From Acidobacteriota bacterium (GTDB lineage: Bacteria > Acidobacteriota > Terriglobia > UBA7540), in assembly GCA_021780055.1 (NCBI GenBank), contig JAJXZM010000402.1, positions 1 to 6,195 on the forward strand: a DNA stretch of 6,195 bases, read 5' to 3'. The stretch's first letter is position 1. Every line of letters begins with the position of its first letter. The notes below the pieces were generated by a model, which made no database searches, was not told the DNA's origin, and saw only the letters and a list, made by a program, of their open reading frames with translations. Positions 5,783 to 6,195 of this stretch are shown piece by piece. Made by a program: the position numbers and the translations under genes.

Positions 5783-6195
5783 ATTTTTCAGCCCTTTTTT
5801 CGGCCTCCTCGGCAGCCCGTTCCTGGATTTTGCGGGCGCGCTGAATCTGCGTCAGGAGCTTCAGCTTGCGCTCGATCAGGCGGTCGATGGTGTATTCGTG
5901 CCGGACGACGGAAATCCATTGCGGGTGGACGGGCGCCAGGGCGGAATCGCGCAGGGCGGGCGAGACGTGGACGTGCTCCTGCAGGAAGAGTGCGTATTCC
6001 TCCATGACGTCGCGGGTTTCTTCTTCAATCGCCATCTTCAGGCTGGCCGCGAGCGCCTGTTGTTCTTCAGTCTCGATGCCTCTTTCGCGAAGCTGCCGGT
6101 AGCTGTTGGCGATCTGCGCGCCGCGCAGCGTGGGCGTTTCGCCGTAGAGCATGGTGATGGCGGGGTCGATCTCCTGCGAGAAATCCTGCCTTGCG
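5781..6195 (-). CDS. Hypothetical helix-rich protein, C-terminal fragment
   Basis: Not recognised. The frame is open to the right edge, so the 5' end is missing; 137 residues are visible and the ATG at 6152 is probably internal, since in-frame sequence above it (DFSQEIDPAIT) reads like ordinary protein. The fragment is rich in Glu, Arg, Lys, Gln and Ala, with LYGETPTLRGAQIANSYRQL near its start, a middle part with EEETRDVMEEYALF and HPQWISVVRHEYTIDRL, and a highly charged last 35 residues or so (ending EEAEKRAEK) that should form a helix or coiled coil. No signal peptide, membrane segment or catalytic motif is visible. The coding character is good: no internal stops and a composition like the neighbouring genes, in contrast to the T-rich array after its TAA. 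It may be cytoplasmic and structural or nucleic-acid-associated, but no function is claimed. Confidence 0.7.
   Translation of the reverse strand, partial: ARQDFSQEIDPAITMLYGETPTLRGAQIANSYRQLRERGIETEEQQALAASLKMAIEEETRDVMEEYALFLQEHVHVSPALRDSALAPVHPQWISVVRHEYTIDRLIERKLKLLTQIQRARKIQERAAEEAEKRAEK

Overview
The window is a piece of a GC-rich bacterial chromosome. Its gene content and the style of its intergenic repeats best fit Acidobacteriota. That assignment is an inference from recalled family resemblance (the SurA-like lipoprotein, the two-gene acyl-CoA carboxylase module, and GC-rich palindromes of the AGCCCGGC and GCCCC-loop-GGGGC kind). No rRNA or other phylogenetic marker is present to settle it.

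Layout. (1) Positions 1-1602, plus strand: the 3' three-quarters of a long RelA/SpoT-family (p)ppGpp synthetase/hydrolase, with the N-terminal HD hydrolase domain cut off by the window edge. (2) 1686-1877, minus strand: rpmB, ribosomal protein L28 in its zinc-binding form, convergent with rel. (3) 1913-3067, plus strand: a SurA/PrsA-like peptidyl-prolyl isomerase with a probable lipoprotein signal, divergent from rpmB. (4) 3091-5164, minus strand: a two-gene operon encoding biotin carboxylase (505 aa, TTG start) followed after 19 nt by a biotin carboxyl carrier protein. (5) 5165-5780: about 600 nt with no convincing gene. It holds a candidate promoter for the carboxylase operon, a cluster of REP-like palindromes (about 5290-5510) and a T-rich 66-bp tandem repeat (5601-5763). 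(6) 5781-6195, minus strand: the C-terminal part of an unrecognised, helix-rich, charged protein that runs off the right edge.

How the genes relate. Rel makes and degrades the stringent-response alarmone that restrains ribosome synthesis, and L28 is a large-subunit protein. Their adjacency is thematically neat but they are convergent, so not co-transcribed. The SurA-like protein would act outside the cytoplasmic membrane on folding envelope proteins. Biotin carboxylase and BCCP carry out the first half-reaction of an acyl-CoA carboxylase. The carboxyltransferase is not in the window, so the acyl-CoA substrate cannot be assigned.

I see no clear novel multi-gene system. The parts most worth a second look are the repeat-rich 5290-5780 interval, especially the 66-bp array that lies in frame just beyond the stop codon of the hypothetical gene, and the apparent loss of a conserved parvulin histidine in the SurA-like protein.
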